From Ophiura sarsii (Eukaryota; Echinodermata; Ophiuroidea; Amphilepidida; Ophiuridae): a stretch of 64,000 bases of DNA. The notes below the pieces were generated by a model. It worked only from the letters and a program-made list of their open reading frames with translations, ran no database searches and was not told where the DNA came from. The translations under genes were made by a program, and so were the position numbers. Every line of letters begins with the position of its first letter. The stretch's first letter is position 1. Location of the stretch: contig CM069441.1 in assembly GCA_035610835.1 (NCBI GenBank), forward strand, positions 86,563,574 through 86,627,573, written 5' to 3'. This document shows, piece by piece, positions 12,142 to 25,100 of the stretch.

Positions 12142-15100
12142 TTGGGAATGTTACAACATGAATATGGATTTTTTTAAATCTCTTAACTGTTGATTATATT
12201 TCAATTTCAGTATATTTATTGCCAAGGACAGCGGGATTGGGCAGATTACCCAAACGCAAGATGGTGGTACATCACCCTGATGAATTGCAACGACGATGGC
12301 TTTAACAACCTGGCTTACAATATCACGATGCTGAATGGAAACCACAAGCTGAATAAGCATTTCTCCGCGGAGGAACAGAGTAAGTATTTCTTTCATTTGA
12401 ACCATGTATGGATTTCTGCACTTTCCAGTGTATACTTTTTACCCTGTACATGTTTTTACTGCTACTGGCATTAAATTGGTATACCTCTGTCAAACCATGA
12501 AGCACAGCTGAATTTCAAATTCAAGTGGAAACGTGACAGTTCACATAATCAATTTAATCAATCTTTCTGAACTTATCGTGTTATGTTCAATAAAATTGGG
12601 ATAACGCAACAATTAATCATTTTCCCTTTATCATGTTTATCAGATACCCTTCAGACGAACATTGGATTTGGCGCGGGATACATATTGATGTTTCTATGGG
12701 CAACAATCTCTAGATGTAAGTGATAGTGTTAGGCCATTTAAAAATTGCAAAAAAACTAGTTTCGCGTTCTAATCTTTAGGAATAAAAGAAGATGAGGGCA
12801 CTTTAAAAATTAAAAACAATGCGAAATCACGATTACACAGCATGGTACAGAAATGTTTATTGCATGATTGGTTGTGTAACCTGCAGCAAGAGAAATGAGG
12901 CCTTTGTAATATATTTTTATTTGTTTGCTACTGGGGGTTGATTGACACAAAACCAGCTTTAAAATGCTCATTGGATTAAAATCGAATCTATTAGTACCAA
13001 ATGTCAGCTTCTTAATATTCTTTTGGAGTTCCTTTCCATACCCTACCACTGCATGTTTTCAATGGGGGCTTTTAAAGAACGACCCATAGGCCTACACTTA
13101 CACAGTGAGGTCTACAAATGGTAGGGTATTCTAAAGCTTACCCATTCTTTTAAAGTTATGGATGAAATAAAGGAAACAAGATGAACATTATCATAGAACA
13201 CTCATACCTGCAACAAATGCGCGAGGGGAAAAGAAACTACTTTATTGTTTTGGAAATATGAAATTCAACAAATTAATAATACCGAAACTATAACTAACTC
13301 AGCAGCTATAACTAAATAACCTAACAGTCCGGGCTAACAGTCAACAGACTCGTCGCCAAGATTATCGGTATAAGGTCAATACCAATAACTCGTCAATAAA
13401 TGTTCATTCATTTTTTTGGATACAAAATAATGTATGGGGTTTACTTATAAGTTTGATATTTATTTACCAAATTTATTATCCCAGCTATCTTGAAGAAACA
13501 GCGATTGCTCCATAGTACCTACAACCTTTTTTATTTGTCCATCGCCTGCCAGATGATATCCCTCATCTGTTCCATAACAGCCAAACTGGCATACGCAGAA
13601 GATGGGATAGATAACAAGCATGGCGTTGAGGTTGCAGGTAAGAAGTTCTTTTCTAGTAATTGTCTCCTTCTAATAACTCTTTTTATGTTTTTACTCTGCT
13701 TACCTCCCCGTGTGACGCTAGTGGAGGAGTACTTTAATATACATGCTTATAGGAGTATCTAGAATATGTTTGTCATCCGGGATGTCTTTGGTTGTCTTCT
13801 GTCCTCCGTGAGGGTTGGGAGCTCCTGACTAATTTTTATTTTTATTCATTTATGAAGCATCGATCAAAAACAGGTTTTTTTTCTTCTAAAATCAATACTT
13901 AACATTTGCTCTAAACCGTTTGTTAGGCGTATGTGTTGATTATAATAAACTTCACTCGTTCATACACACTTAAAAATAGGTAGTCAAAAATGACCCTATA
14001 ATAGTCATTTTTGACCCCATTTTGAGGGTCAACTATGCACCGAACCCATTAGGGTCATTTATAACCCTGTAGATGTAGTCAAATAATTTTGACCCTGGTG
14101 GTAGTCAATATGACCTGAATGTAGTCATTAATTACTACAAAAGGGGTCAAAATTGACTACATTACGAGTCAATATTTATGGAAAGGGTCAAGATGGTAGT
14201 CAATAATGACTTGAATGTAGTCAATAATAATATGGAAAGGGTCAAATCCATTTGACAATAGGGTCATTTTATTCATTTACCTTTTGACTTCATTGTAGTC
14301 AAATTTTGACTTCGTTATAGTCAAATGTTGACTTCATTGCAGTCAAAGGTTTAACTCAGATTTAATGTGTAAGTCGGGAAACACGAGGTCGGCATTCATT
14401 CCGGCCAAGAAAACCTGTATAACGGCTTTAAACATTGTGTTTATTACTTCATAAAAACAATAATGTGCTTCTGATATATGAACAATCACTGCCATCAAGC
14501 AGTGATGTCTTAAATTCTTTTGGTTAGATATGTACCAGTATACTTTCCTACGAATCGACTTTCCATGGTGTTATTCACGTTAGTTGTGAGATGATTTGCC
14601 TAATCAAGACGCCGGCGTTGTGAGACATGTTTTTTAAATAGTGTTTAATTAAATTTCATATTATTGTAGATGAAATTGAATACATGGAAATAATATGTGC
14701 TGTTATTCTTTGAATTGGTTGAAGGATTGAGCTATTGTTATGTCAAAAATATTCATAAAATATTTAATATTTGACTGGCATGATAGTCATTTTGACGATG
14801 ACTTTTGATGCAGTTAAATTGTAACTCCATATAGACCTAGTTATTATTAACTACATACAAAGTCGAATTTAACTACATTCAAAGTCGAGAAGCAAATATC
14901 AACCCCGTATGGTGGTCAAATTAACTACATCCAGGGCTATTCCAAAGTGACCCTCCAAACCAGTCAAATTACTACTAGTTAACATAGTCATTTTCCACTT
15001 CATACCAAGTCAAAAGATATGGGGGTCAAAATTAACTTATAAGGGGTTGTTTTAAAATGACTTTTTAATAGAAGTCAAATATGACTTCATTCATATAGTT

Positions 15101-18100
15101 ATTTTTAATTCATACGAAATCAAAATATAAAGATCAACCCCGTATGCAGTCATATTTGACTTATTAAGGGTCATATATGACTTACTAAGAGGTCATTTGA
15201 AAATGACTACAGAAAGTAGTCAAATTTTGACTACCTATTTTTAAGTGTGTACACGCGTGCCATTCAATAAGTTCTACCCCTACCTCACTTTATGTTAATA
15301 AGCCATCTTTACATTATAAAATCAAAGTCATGGTGTTAAATAAAAGTTTAAAAATGCCCTAAAAAATATACCATTTTTAAAGGTGAATATCAAAGAGATC
15401 AATTCTCAATATCTGAGATTAACGATTAGGGCCAATGTTGGGATTAGTTTCACTTGAGTGGATCCATTGACAAACAATTGTAACTTGGTTATTTTGAAAG
15501 GAAGTCAAAATTGACACACTGACTACCATTGATAATGAGCTTGATGAATTATGAGCTATTTTCATTGGGACATTTATATGGGGATTCAACGTAGGCACAT
15601 ATTTTCTTCAACTTCATGGAATGGAATGAGCAGGAAACATGAATTTATTAATGAGAAAGAGTTGTTGTTATATCTAACCATACAATAAATAAACACTATG
15701 TATTTATTTTATGAGGTAATTTTTTCGGTCGTTCAAAATCTCTCTTTGCATGGCTTTGACCACATCATAACAGTCAAGATTCAGAGCTGAACAATCATGA
15801 CAATTTTCTTGAAATTGGCATTCACACCCCCCTTTTGAGCCTGCATCAGTTCTTAAGACCCCCAATTTGATTGAAAATTCAAAAATCGCGAAATTTTGCG
15901 TTCCAAAGCCCCAATTCTTCGATTTTTTTCTTCTTCAAAATCCAAGGGGTAGAACTTATTGAATGACCCTCGTACACACAGATCATGTTGTGAATCTTTG
16001 ATATCTTGATTTATATTTAGTAACTCTATAAATACAATAATATGAAAGTGATTTGTCTTTCATTGTTCATAGGACATGTGCTATCGTCTATCGGTACACT
16101 TGTGTTTGTGGTCAACCTTATGCTCATCGGGAAGGGCTACACTGTGACGAGGTAGGTATAAAGTGTAGTACAAACTATGTTCTCATTTCTAGACGTCCTA
16201 ATCATAAATCTGACTATTAGAAACCCGGGCAGATAACATTGGTATAATCATAGATTTTGGAAATATATAAATATGTGGGTATAGTCTAAATCTAGTAATA
16301 GAGCATAAACCAAACAAGTGAATATTAAGCTAAAATAATTGACGCCATTGCCCTTAAAGACGAGCGAAACTGACTGAAATGAGCTTTGATTTACAGATTC
16401 CATATTTCGATAAATTACTATATAGGGCCAGGATTTCAACTGCAGGATCTATCAAATTGACCGTGTTCACCATGCTGTATGCCAGTGCTTACGGAGTCCT
16501 GTACTTTTATAAGGAGGTCATTGTTGATCCTCGGGATGCTGCACAAGCACATGGATCACCTGTAGGACTAGGACTTATTGTCATGAGATTCATCGGTAAG
16601 AATATAAATGCATGGCCTTCTTAACACAAAGTATTTCTTTAAAGGGAGATGTTCTGATTGCTGGTCCGATTTTCAACTTGATGTTTTCTATTTTACATGA
16701 AAGGTCATCCTTAAAATTGTCACATTCCAGACCAAGGTTTGAGTTGCATAACTTCTAATGTCCTTATTTTTGAAGCACAAGGTCACAGTAAAGATGCCCA
16801 TTGAGTAGTACACAAACTGGCTGGTGGTTAACCACTATTCACCACATTTTAGCCTATAATTTATAAATGGAATATTTCTGGCCCCTAAGCTTTTACAGAT
16901 AGGCCTAGGCCTATATGAGAAAAATATGGGGATTCTTCTGAACCATCTTCAGAATATCTTGATGTGAAAAATCATAAAAGTGATCGGAACATGAGTACAG
17001 GGCTGTCAACTCTCCCGCATTAGGCGGGTCGAGTCTCCCGTATAGACACTCTTTCTCCCGCACTCCCGCCTAGCATATAAAATCTCCCGCCTCAATCAAA
17101 TTATCTCAATTAAATGTGTATCAACACCTTTATACCAAGTTCCGTCGGTACATGTGCGATTTTAACCATGCAATTTTCGTGCGGATTTGAGGCAACCCCC
17201 CCCCCCCCCCCCCCCCTGGTCCGATTATATGACACCTGACGGTAGGTGTGGGGAGAAATTCCCGGGGGGTTCTTTCGCCAAAATCGTACGTGGATGTGCC
17301 TCCCGGACTTCGAAAATGTGACTTTCTCTATACCTATTTTTTGGCCAATTTCCCACCCATCAATATACCAATTTTGTTAGAAAAGCACCCAATACCAAAA
17401 ATGCTTCAAAATACACCCAATTTATGCCAATTGGGCGCTTTGGTGTGTGATGAAAACCACCCCATCGCTATACCAATTTTTGCGAAAAGAAATTCCAGCG
17501 CATTCTTATCTGGCCATATAATATTATAGTTGCCATGGTTGCAGATATTTTGCGATATTAATATCAGTAACTAATACTCTTTCCCTATACTTGTTGTTTA
17601 CTATACAGGAGCCATCTGGTTGCTGTATACGGTAGTGATCACCCTAATCCACTTCCCCAGAAAGAAAAAATTCTATCTCCCCTTCCTCATGTTCTTTACA
17701 TGTTGGTTTTTGGCAGAGCCAGCCATAATTCTTGTCACGAATTATGTAGTGGAGTCATACCAAAGGTAGCTACGGTATACAAGCAAACATGTCTTATATT
17801 ATGAAGAATATTAATTGTAAAAATATACATATATTTAGAATGACTAATAACCTCAGTTATAAGCCTGTTATAACCAAAATGTTAACACTGAAAAGAATGT
17901 TTAAATCGCATGATAATCTAAAGTGTTTATCATGTTCAGCCATGCATTCTACAATGACATCAAATAAACATGTTTTATTGGCAACATGCAATATCCGTAC
18001 TTATCAATAGTAGACATGAATGCTGAAATGTGATTGGTTATGTCCCAATGAATATTTTCCCGTATCTGATGACTGATATGAGCCCGTATTAGTCTAGTAA

Positions 18101-19151
18101 TTTTATCACAGCTCTGATTGGTTACATCAATGTTTGGATTGATCCATTATCATGTTTAGGGGTTAGATGTGGAAAGGGTGGCGGTGTTGGGATGGATGTG
18201 GGTTGGGGGGGATGTGGGGTTGGCCTTTCTTTTTGTTGGTTCCCGGTATCATTTCTGTGGTTCCCAGTGTTTTGGGTTCCAAGTTGTTTAAGTTGTGCTC
18301 AATGTTAGCTCAATGTATGTTGGGGTTCGATGAGCGGTGTGGTGAATGACGGCGAGCACAAATATTCTTTTTGGTGGTTCCCAATGTCATTTTGGTCGTT
18401 CCAAATGTTTAAGGTTCCAAGTTATCTAAGTGCTAGATATCTTGGGGTGAGGAGGCAGTGTGGTGAATTAGGATAGGGGTGAATTGACAACAATGTTTTT
18501 AGTTGTTCCAATTAAGTGTTAAGGTATCGAGATGTTTAAGTTTAATTATTCCTCGCTTACTTTTTTAAATGCATTCATGTCGCCTCATGTGATATTGGAG
18601 ACAAACCATAGATGTTTTGCCGTATTGCATGAGAACAAACAGGGGATAACTATATGTACAGGCCATTGGCAGGTACTCCTATTACCTGTCATGGTACAGG
18701 CCTACCAAAGAACGGGACTCTAAAAGTTGCCATATTCAAAACTAATATTGACATTCATCAAATTAATGTAACAAATCTAACATATTTTATATCGTTTGAT
18801 CAATTCTATTCAGGGAGAAATGGGTGAATGGAATGTACTGGTCCATGTCATTTTTCGGATACTACACCTGGCTCGTTATAACAACGCCACATGCGTCAAA
18901 CCGCATTTTCCCGTACCATATGCGGTCGAACCAGGTACGTTACCTTCATACACCGTCATTCAACATGGCCGTCAGATGGGGGGGGGGGTGCGTTGGGTGC
19001 GGACGCACCCCCCTTGAAAATCTCTTCTTTTTTTTCTTCTTTTTTTTAGGGTAAAAATTGCGTTTTTCTTAGTTTCAAATTTCAATGATAGTAAAACTAC
19101 TCATAAAACATTGACTACAGTGCTTTTTGGACTGCGAATTTTGTTGACTTC

Positions 19152-19192
<41 letters not shown>

Positions 19193-22100
19193 ACTTACGT
19201 GAAATTCACGAGGTGACTGGCTTGGAAATTTTTGGGCAAAAGTGTCTGACGGCCCTGTACAAGCATGTAAAACTCCAAAATTCATCATGATGGCCTTTTC
19301 CACTAATTTGACTCGCCCTGTAGTCTATAGGGTTTGCAATAACTCGTTTGTTTACAATAACTCAAATTTTGTCATTTGATTTTGAAAAATAGCTTTAGTT
19401 AAACTCACTCAATACAGAATAAATCGCCACAATAATACTAACTTAATACATTTGAAATATAAACCACACTATAGACTTGGCTAGTATTTTTTATATAAAA
19501 CCTAGAAGAGCAATTTATTTGGATTATAATAATATATTTATTTTGAATTGCTTTATATAGGTTGGCATCTTGCCTATTGAAGATGATGATACCGTTGGGT
19601 ATACTACTTCTGACAACGATTTCTCAGATATAAACACTATCGAGAAAGGACATACACAACCAGCATCTTACGATATGTTTCTCGCAGGAGGGACACTACC
19701 CGTAACGGTAAGTCAAATAGATGTAAAATTGTTGAATTAATTTCAATATTTAATATTTCACTAAAGCCTCTATAATTCAATGAATCTCTATAATTCAACA
19801 AAACCCTCTACAAGTTAATGAAACCTCTATAATTAAATGAACCCTCTAATATAAATCAATGATCCTCTATAATACAACGAAGGCTCTATAAGTCATAAGT
19901 CCTCAATAATTATATGAAGCCTATGAATAATTCAACCAAGCCGCTATTCAATGAAGCCTCTATAATTCAATCAATCTACAATTCAACAAAACATAGTTCA
20001 ATGAAGCCTCTATAGTTCAGTGAAGCCTCTATAGTTCAAAGAAGCCTCTATTAAGTCAATGAAGCCTCTAAAACATAATAAATCCCCTATAATTCAGTGA
20101 AACTTCTGTAATTCAATGAATCCTCTATAATTGAACAAAGCACGTAACCGTAAGTCAAATATATGTAAACATTGTTGAATTAATTTCAATATTTTAAATA
20201 TTTCACTAAAGCCTCTATAATCATGATAATTAAACAACATCTCTACAATTCAATGAAGCCTCTATAGTTCAATGAAACCTCTTATATGAGTCAATGAATC
20301 CTCGAAAACATATAACTTTAAGCCTCTAAAATTCAATGCAGCCTCTGTAATTCAATGAAGCCTATAAAATTCAACGGAGCCTCTATATGTTACCGAACCC
20401 TCCGTGGATAAATGAAGCCTCGATAATTCAATAAAGCCTTTACAATTCCATGAAGCCTTTGTAGTTCAGTGAAGCCTCTGTAAATGACCAAAGCCTCTAT
20501 AATGTAATCAGGCCTTTATAATTCAATGCCTCTAGCTAATGCAATGAAACCTCTTTAATTCAATATCAAATGTGGTGGTGTTCAGTCAATAGTTAGGTCA
20601 CCCAATCCCTATATGGCCATGTGTTTCGAACTCACCACCCAAAAAGGGTGGTGGCGTTGCATTTTTGGTGACGAATCATCCATCTCTCTCTATTAACTCA
20701 ACAACTAAATGTGGTAGAGCTATGGTTGAGGTGTCATGTGAAAGCCTATTTATCTAGCTACATTGTGTTAATAAATCAGGTATTTCTATAAATGTTTGGC
20801 TGAGATATGATTGATTATATTGTGAAAGTCAGGGGTGGTGGCGGTGGCGGTGGCGGCGGCGCTGTGTGCAATCTCTATGGGGAATATAGAAAATGTTCCC
20901 AATTCTACGTTCAATTAACCATAGCTCCTCATCCCTGTATGGTACAAACATGATTTTGCTCTCATTTTATAGATTATTTTATATTCTATAAGATTCTGTT
21001 TCAACAAATGTGACAACTATTGTGCAACAATCAAAAATTTCCGAGATGCAATTGAGCAAATTTTATTTTACCGCCCGCCCTGGCAACGTTGTTTGCCCCG
21101 GCCTGTTTCCGGTTGGCCTTTTGTTACGCGTTTCACGCATGCATGGTTGGTTCGTCGCGGACCACTTATTCCCTTTCATACCTCGCGGGCTTTCTCGTGG
21201 CGTCCCTTTGGTATCATTACGTTCATGCTAGCGCATGCGAGAGGTCGTGTCTGATAGTTCAGTTAAATCAGAAATTTTGTTCCAGCTAATTTCAACACAT
21301 ATTGGTTTAAGTGCTCGCAGTTTTCTGACTTTCTAACTCTATTGTCGAGGTATCTTAAACTATATTTGCTGCGATAAGTGCTTAGCAAAATGGGCATAAT
21401 TTACGACCGTGTTGTCGGCGGGGTTGTCTGCAAACGGCGGCATTATCGGACGGTTAATCTTTGACCTAGTTAATAGCTACGGCGAGCGGTTCGACAACAG
21501 GTGGTAACTCAACGACAAGGTGAAAGTCTAAGAGTAGGTATTAGGTGTGAATGGGGCGGAGCTGGTCAATTTCAGTTAACGGTGAGAACATAATGTTTAT
21601 GTATTCTTTATATTGCAATATTGGTGCTTAGGGCCGGCATAATAATTGCCGGTTCGGGTATCCGTTTGTATTAATATTGTGTAATATTGATTGATATGGA
21701 TCACGCGAGAATACCATCCCTGGTGTTACTATTTATACATGCATACTAGGATTTTTGGTTTTGAATGCGGGTCATACTATATTCTACTGGATAACATTTT
21801 TATATCCATCTCGTGGTATATTAAATTATTGATATCAGTTGGTTAGTGTCACCATGGACTTAAAAATATAAGTCCATGGTGTTACGCTACGTGTACGTGC
21901 ATAATCACAAGACACTGCAAATACTCGGTGTTAATGATAGTTCAATTGATAAGAGGGTGTCGATTTGGTAAATATTGATCTTGATTCAGCGTAGATCATT
22001 GAGGTTTGTCAGTCTGTACACGCACAGTGATTGGGGGATTTGTTTGTGGTTTAAGTAGTTTGGTAATTATCGATTGACTCCCCCGGGATACACACCTTCA

Positions 22101-25100
22101 GCTTAATCTCTATCTAGTTTATTATGAATAGTTGGTGGGATCAGTCGAGTGCACGGTTCGGTTAATTGGGGTTTTCGTAATACGGTAGGTTATTGATCTC
22201 CCACTTGGTAGGGTTAGCAACTTTAACTATTCGTCAACACTATTTAGTAAAATGGGTGCTGTTACAGTTTCTATTACCAATGGGTTCTAGTATTTGGGCG
22301 CAAAGGCTCAAAATTGGGCGGTATTATTTGTTGGTATGGTATATTAAAGGTTGGCGACGCGACGTCAATAAATGTTTTTCATTCACGTTATCACCAATGG
22401 CTTTTGTATTTGTAGCGCAAAGGCTCAATATTGGGTGGTATTTGGATGGTATACTTTAATGGTATATTATTACAGGTTGGCGACGTCAATAAATGGTTTC
22501 ATTCATGTTTGGTTTTTCATTTGGTCCCGCGGGGCCAATCGACCATGGGTCTATGTGGGTTGCAATTGGGGGTGTCTGTTACTTCATGCATGGCACTATT
22601 TAGGTTACTCACAGTCACAGTCACATTTCTGTCACTTTTGTAATAAAATAGATAAATGGTCATTTTCGTTGCTATAATTATGGTTCTTTAATACATTTTG
22701 GTTAAAATGTTGGTTTTGGGGCTCATTAATTGGGTAGTATATTATATATTTGGATATAATAATTATAGGTCATGCTATTAATTTACTCATCCTCGAGTGA
22801 TATCCTCATTTGGCTACCAGTTGTTACATGTATATATATATATATATTATACAAGGCATTAAGGTATGGGAATACGTACTGTTAAGGATATAAATGTTCC
22901 CGATTTGCTTCTGCTGGTTTTTCTTCTTTTCATCTTTCAGGACATGCGATTTGGCCTAACAGCATAGACCCCATAACGTTCTGAATGTGATAACGTGGTA
23001 TGCGTGGACTTTTCGGTGTGTTTCTCCTCCAGTATGGCCGTGTGGGGAGACCTTTCAACCGCACCGAGCTTGCTCCATGCTTGATGCCCAAATATCATTT
23101 GGTGAAGTAAAGACGACGCTTCCCTGAGCCACCACTTACGGGGGAATTTATTATTGCATCATTTGCTTCATGTGAGGCATGATTTTACACAATGGTATCA
23201 CCGGTTTGGTCTACTGTTACACGGATTTAGCTGTTGGATCATAGTGTTGGTTTATTAATATACCGCACCAGTTGCGGAGGCCTGAAAGATACAATTATAC
23301 GCCATCTATGATGCGGTGATAAATGATTCACTATAACCCTAACCGCACTGAATCTCACTAAATCTCACTGCCAGAAACTATCTCCAGGCACGTGCTGCTG
23401 CATTGCCGCGATGACGTCACCTACCGCGGGCATATGTGAGTGGCCACGGAGTTTGTGGCCGCATATGACCTAGGGAGTTAGCTCAGTCGGTAGAGGGACA
23501 GACTTTGGTGCAGATGGTCCGGCGATCGAATCCCGGGGGGTGCTGGGTGATTTTTCGGGTCAAAAAAATAGCACTTTTTCCCCCCCTCCCCCCGATACGC
23601 ACAAAAAACTAGCTTTACTGGTTAGGGTTAATAGCCTTAGCTACTACGCGTCGCTGCGGTGGATTAATGCAAGTGTTCACAATGAGGCCTATTCTCGAGG
23701 TTCCTTTTACTGACTCGTATACGGTATCGACCAGATGATTCCGGCTAGCCATATCATTGTTTACTAATTGTGGCATACAGCGGCGGTCACTTTAATTCAA
23801 ATTTGGAACGGAGATGGTTGGGTACATCCTTCCAACTTTTGTACAAATACATTTATGCCAATGGGTTTTGTCTGCACCAGCCTGAATGCACTTCAACACT
23901 TGTGCGAGGGGGCTAAACAGAGGTTTCGGCACAGTGGAGGAAGATGATGATGATGATATATAAACAGTTATAACAGGGTGTACCCCCTTCCCCGGGGCTG
24001 TGTACGGTGTACGCCCCGGTGTACGCAGATGATATTCGTCTCATTTCAATGTATGATATTCTAATCATCAGTGTCGTTGCGTCACTTACTGCTACTGCAA
24101 CGAAGGTATCCTTTATCATTGAGAGCGTTTACACCCCGCATTACACAACTCTTGATCTGTATACAATTGGGCGATTAAAATTTGAGCCTTAACAGAATGT
24201 GATGTCTGGCGGATTGTGTTATGTGGTCACCGACCGGTATGGTATCTCTTGTTTGCTTTGATAATAAATAACCATTCTTACGAAATAGTTTCATGGAAAC
24301 AGGATGATAAGTGTTTCCCAAATGTGGGGTAAGAAACCTCTAATGATGGGCACTGCAACTTCAATATTATTTCATAACTTTTACAAGCTGTTAATGCTAC
24401 GGGACTTGGTCATCTGACTATTCTAGAATTGAGTATGATAATAATGAAGAAGAAAAAATACTAGATATGAGTTTTTTGATGGTCTAACACATAAAATGTT
24501 AGATAATAATAATTGATGTTAAATCGATATTTGATCATACATGTTGGTTAATATACGCGTTGAGTGTCTAGGTGTTTAATACATAAATGACTGCGTTATT
24601 TACATCCATCAGGATCTAAAATTCATCATATGTTTAGTTCATGCTTTTTGTTGGCATTTTGGCGGCCATTGGGTAATTGCTGAAAACTCATGATGCTTAC
24701 TATAGGCAGTGGTTGATCTGTGCTGTTAGTCATACAACATTGAATTTCTAAACTCGATATTCGACCATATTTTGTCTATGTCTTATATTAATGATCATTC
24801 TAAGAGGAATGCGCCCGATTGATAGTCGATAAATGCTGGCCCCATATTCGACTTTTAAATTTATAAATATCCAGGCTGGAAAGTATATCTTATCTGATCT
24901 TATTAAAATGTGTCAACTAATTGTCTGCCGAAAGTTGTGTAGGCCATATAATATGTGCTTCATGCCGTTTTGGATTAAAAATTGATTGTGCTTTGAACTT
25001 TGACTTTGAACATGTATATTAAATTTATGGGAGATTTGATGTGTAGAAAACAAGCAGTAAATTAAGAATTATTTATACATATCGCCCGGTCTTAATTATT

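Noticed and set aside
23472..23545. Functional tRNA gene
   Set aside because: A and B boxes are good but the acceptor and anticodon stems do not pair.
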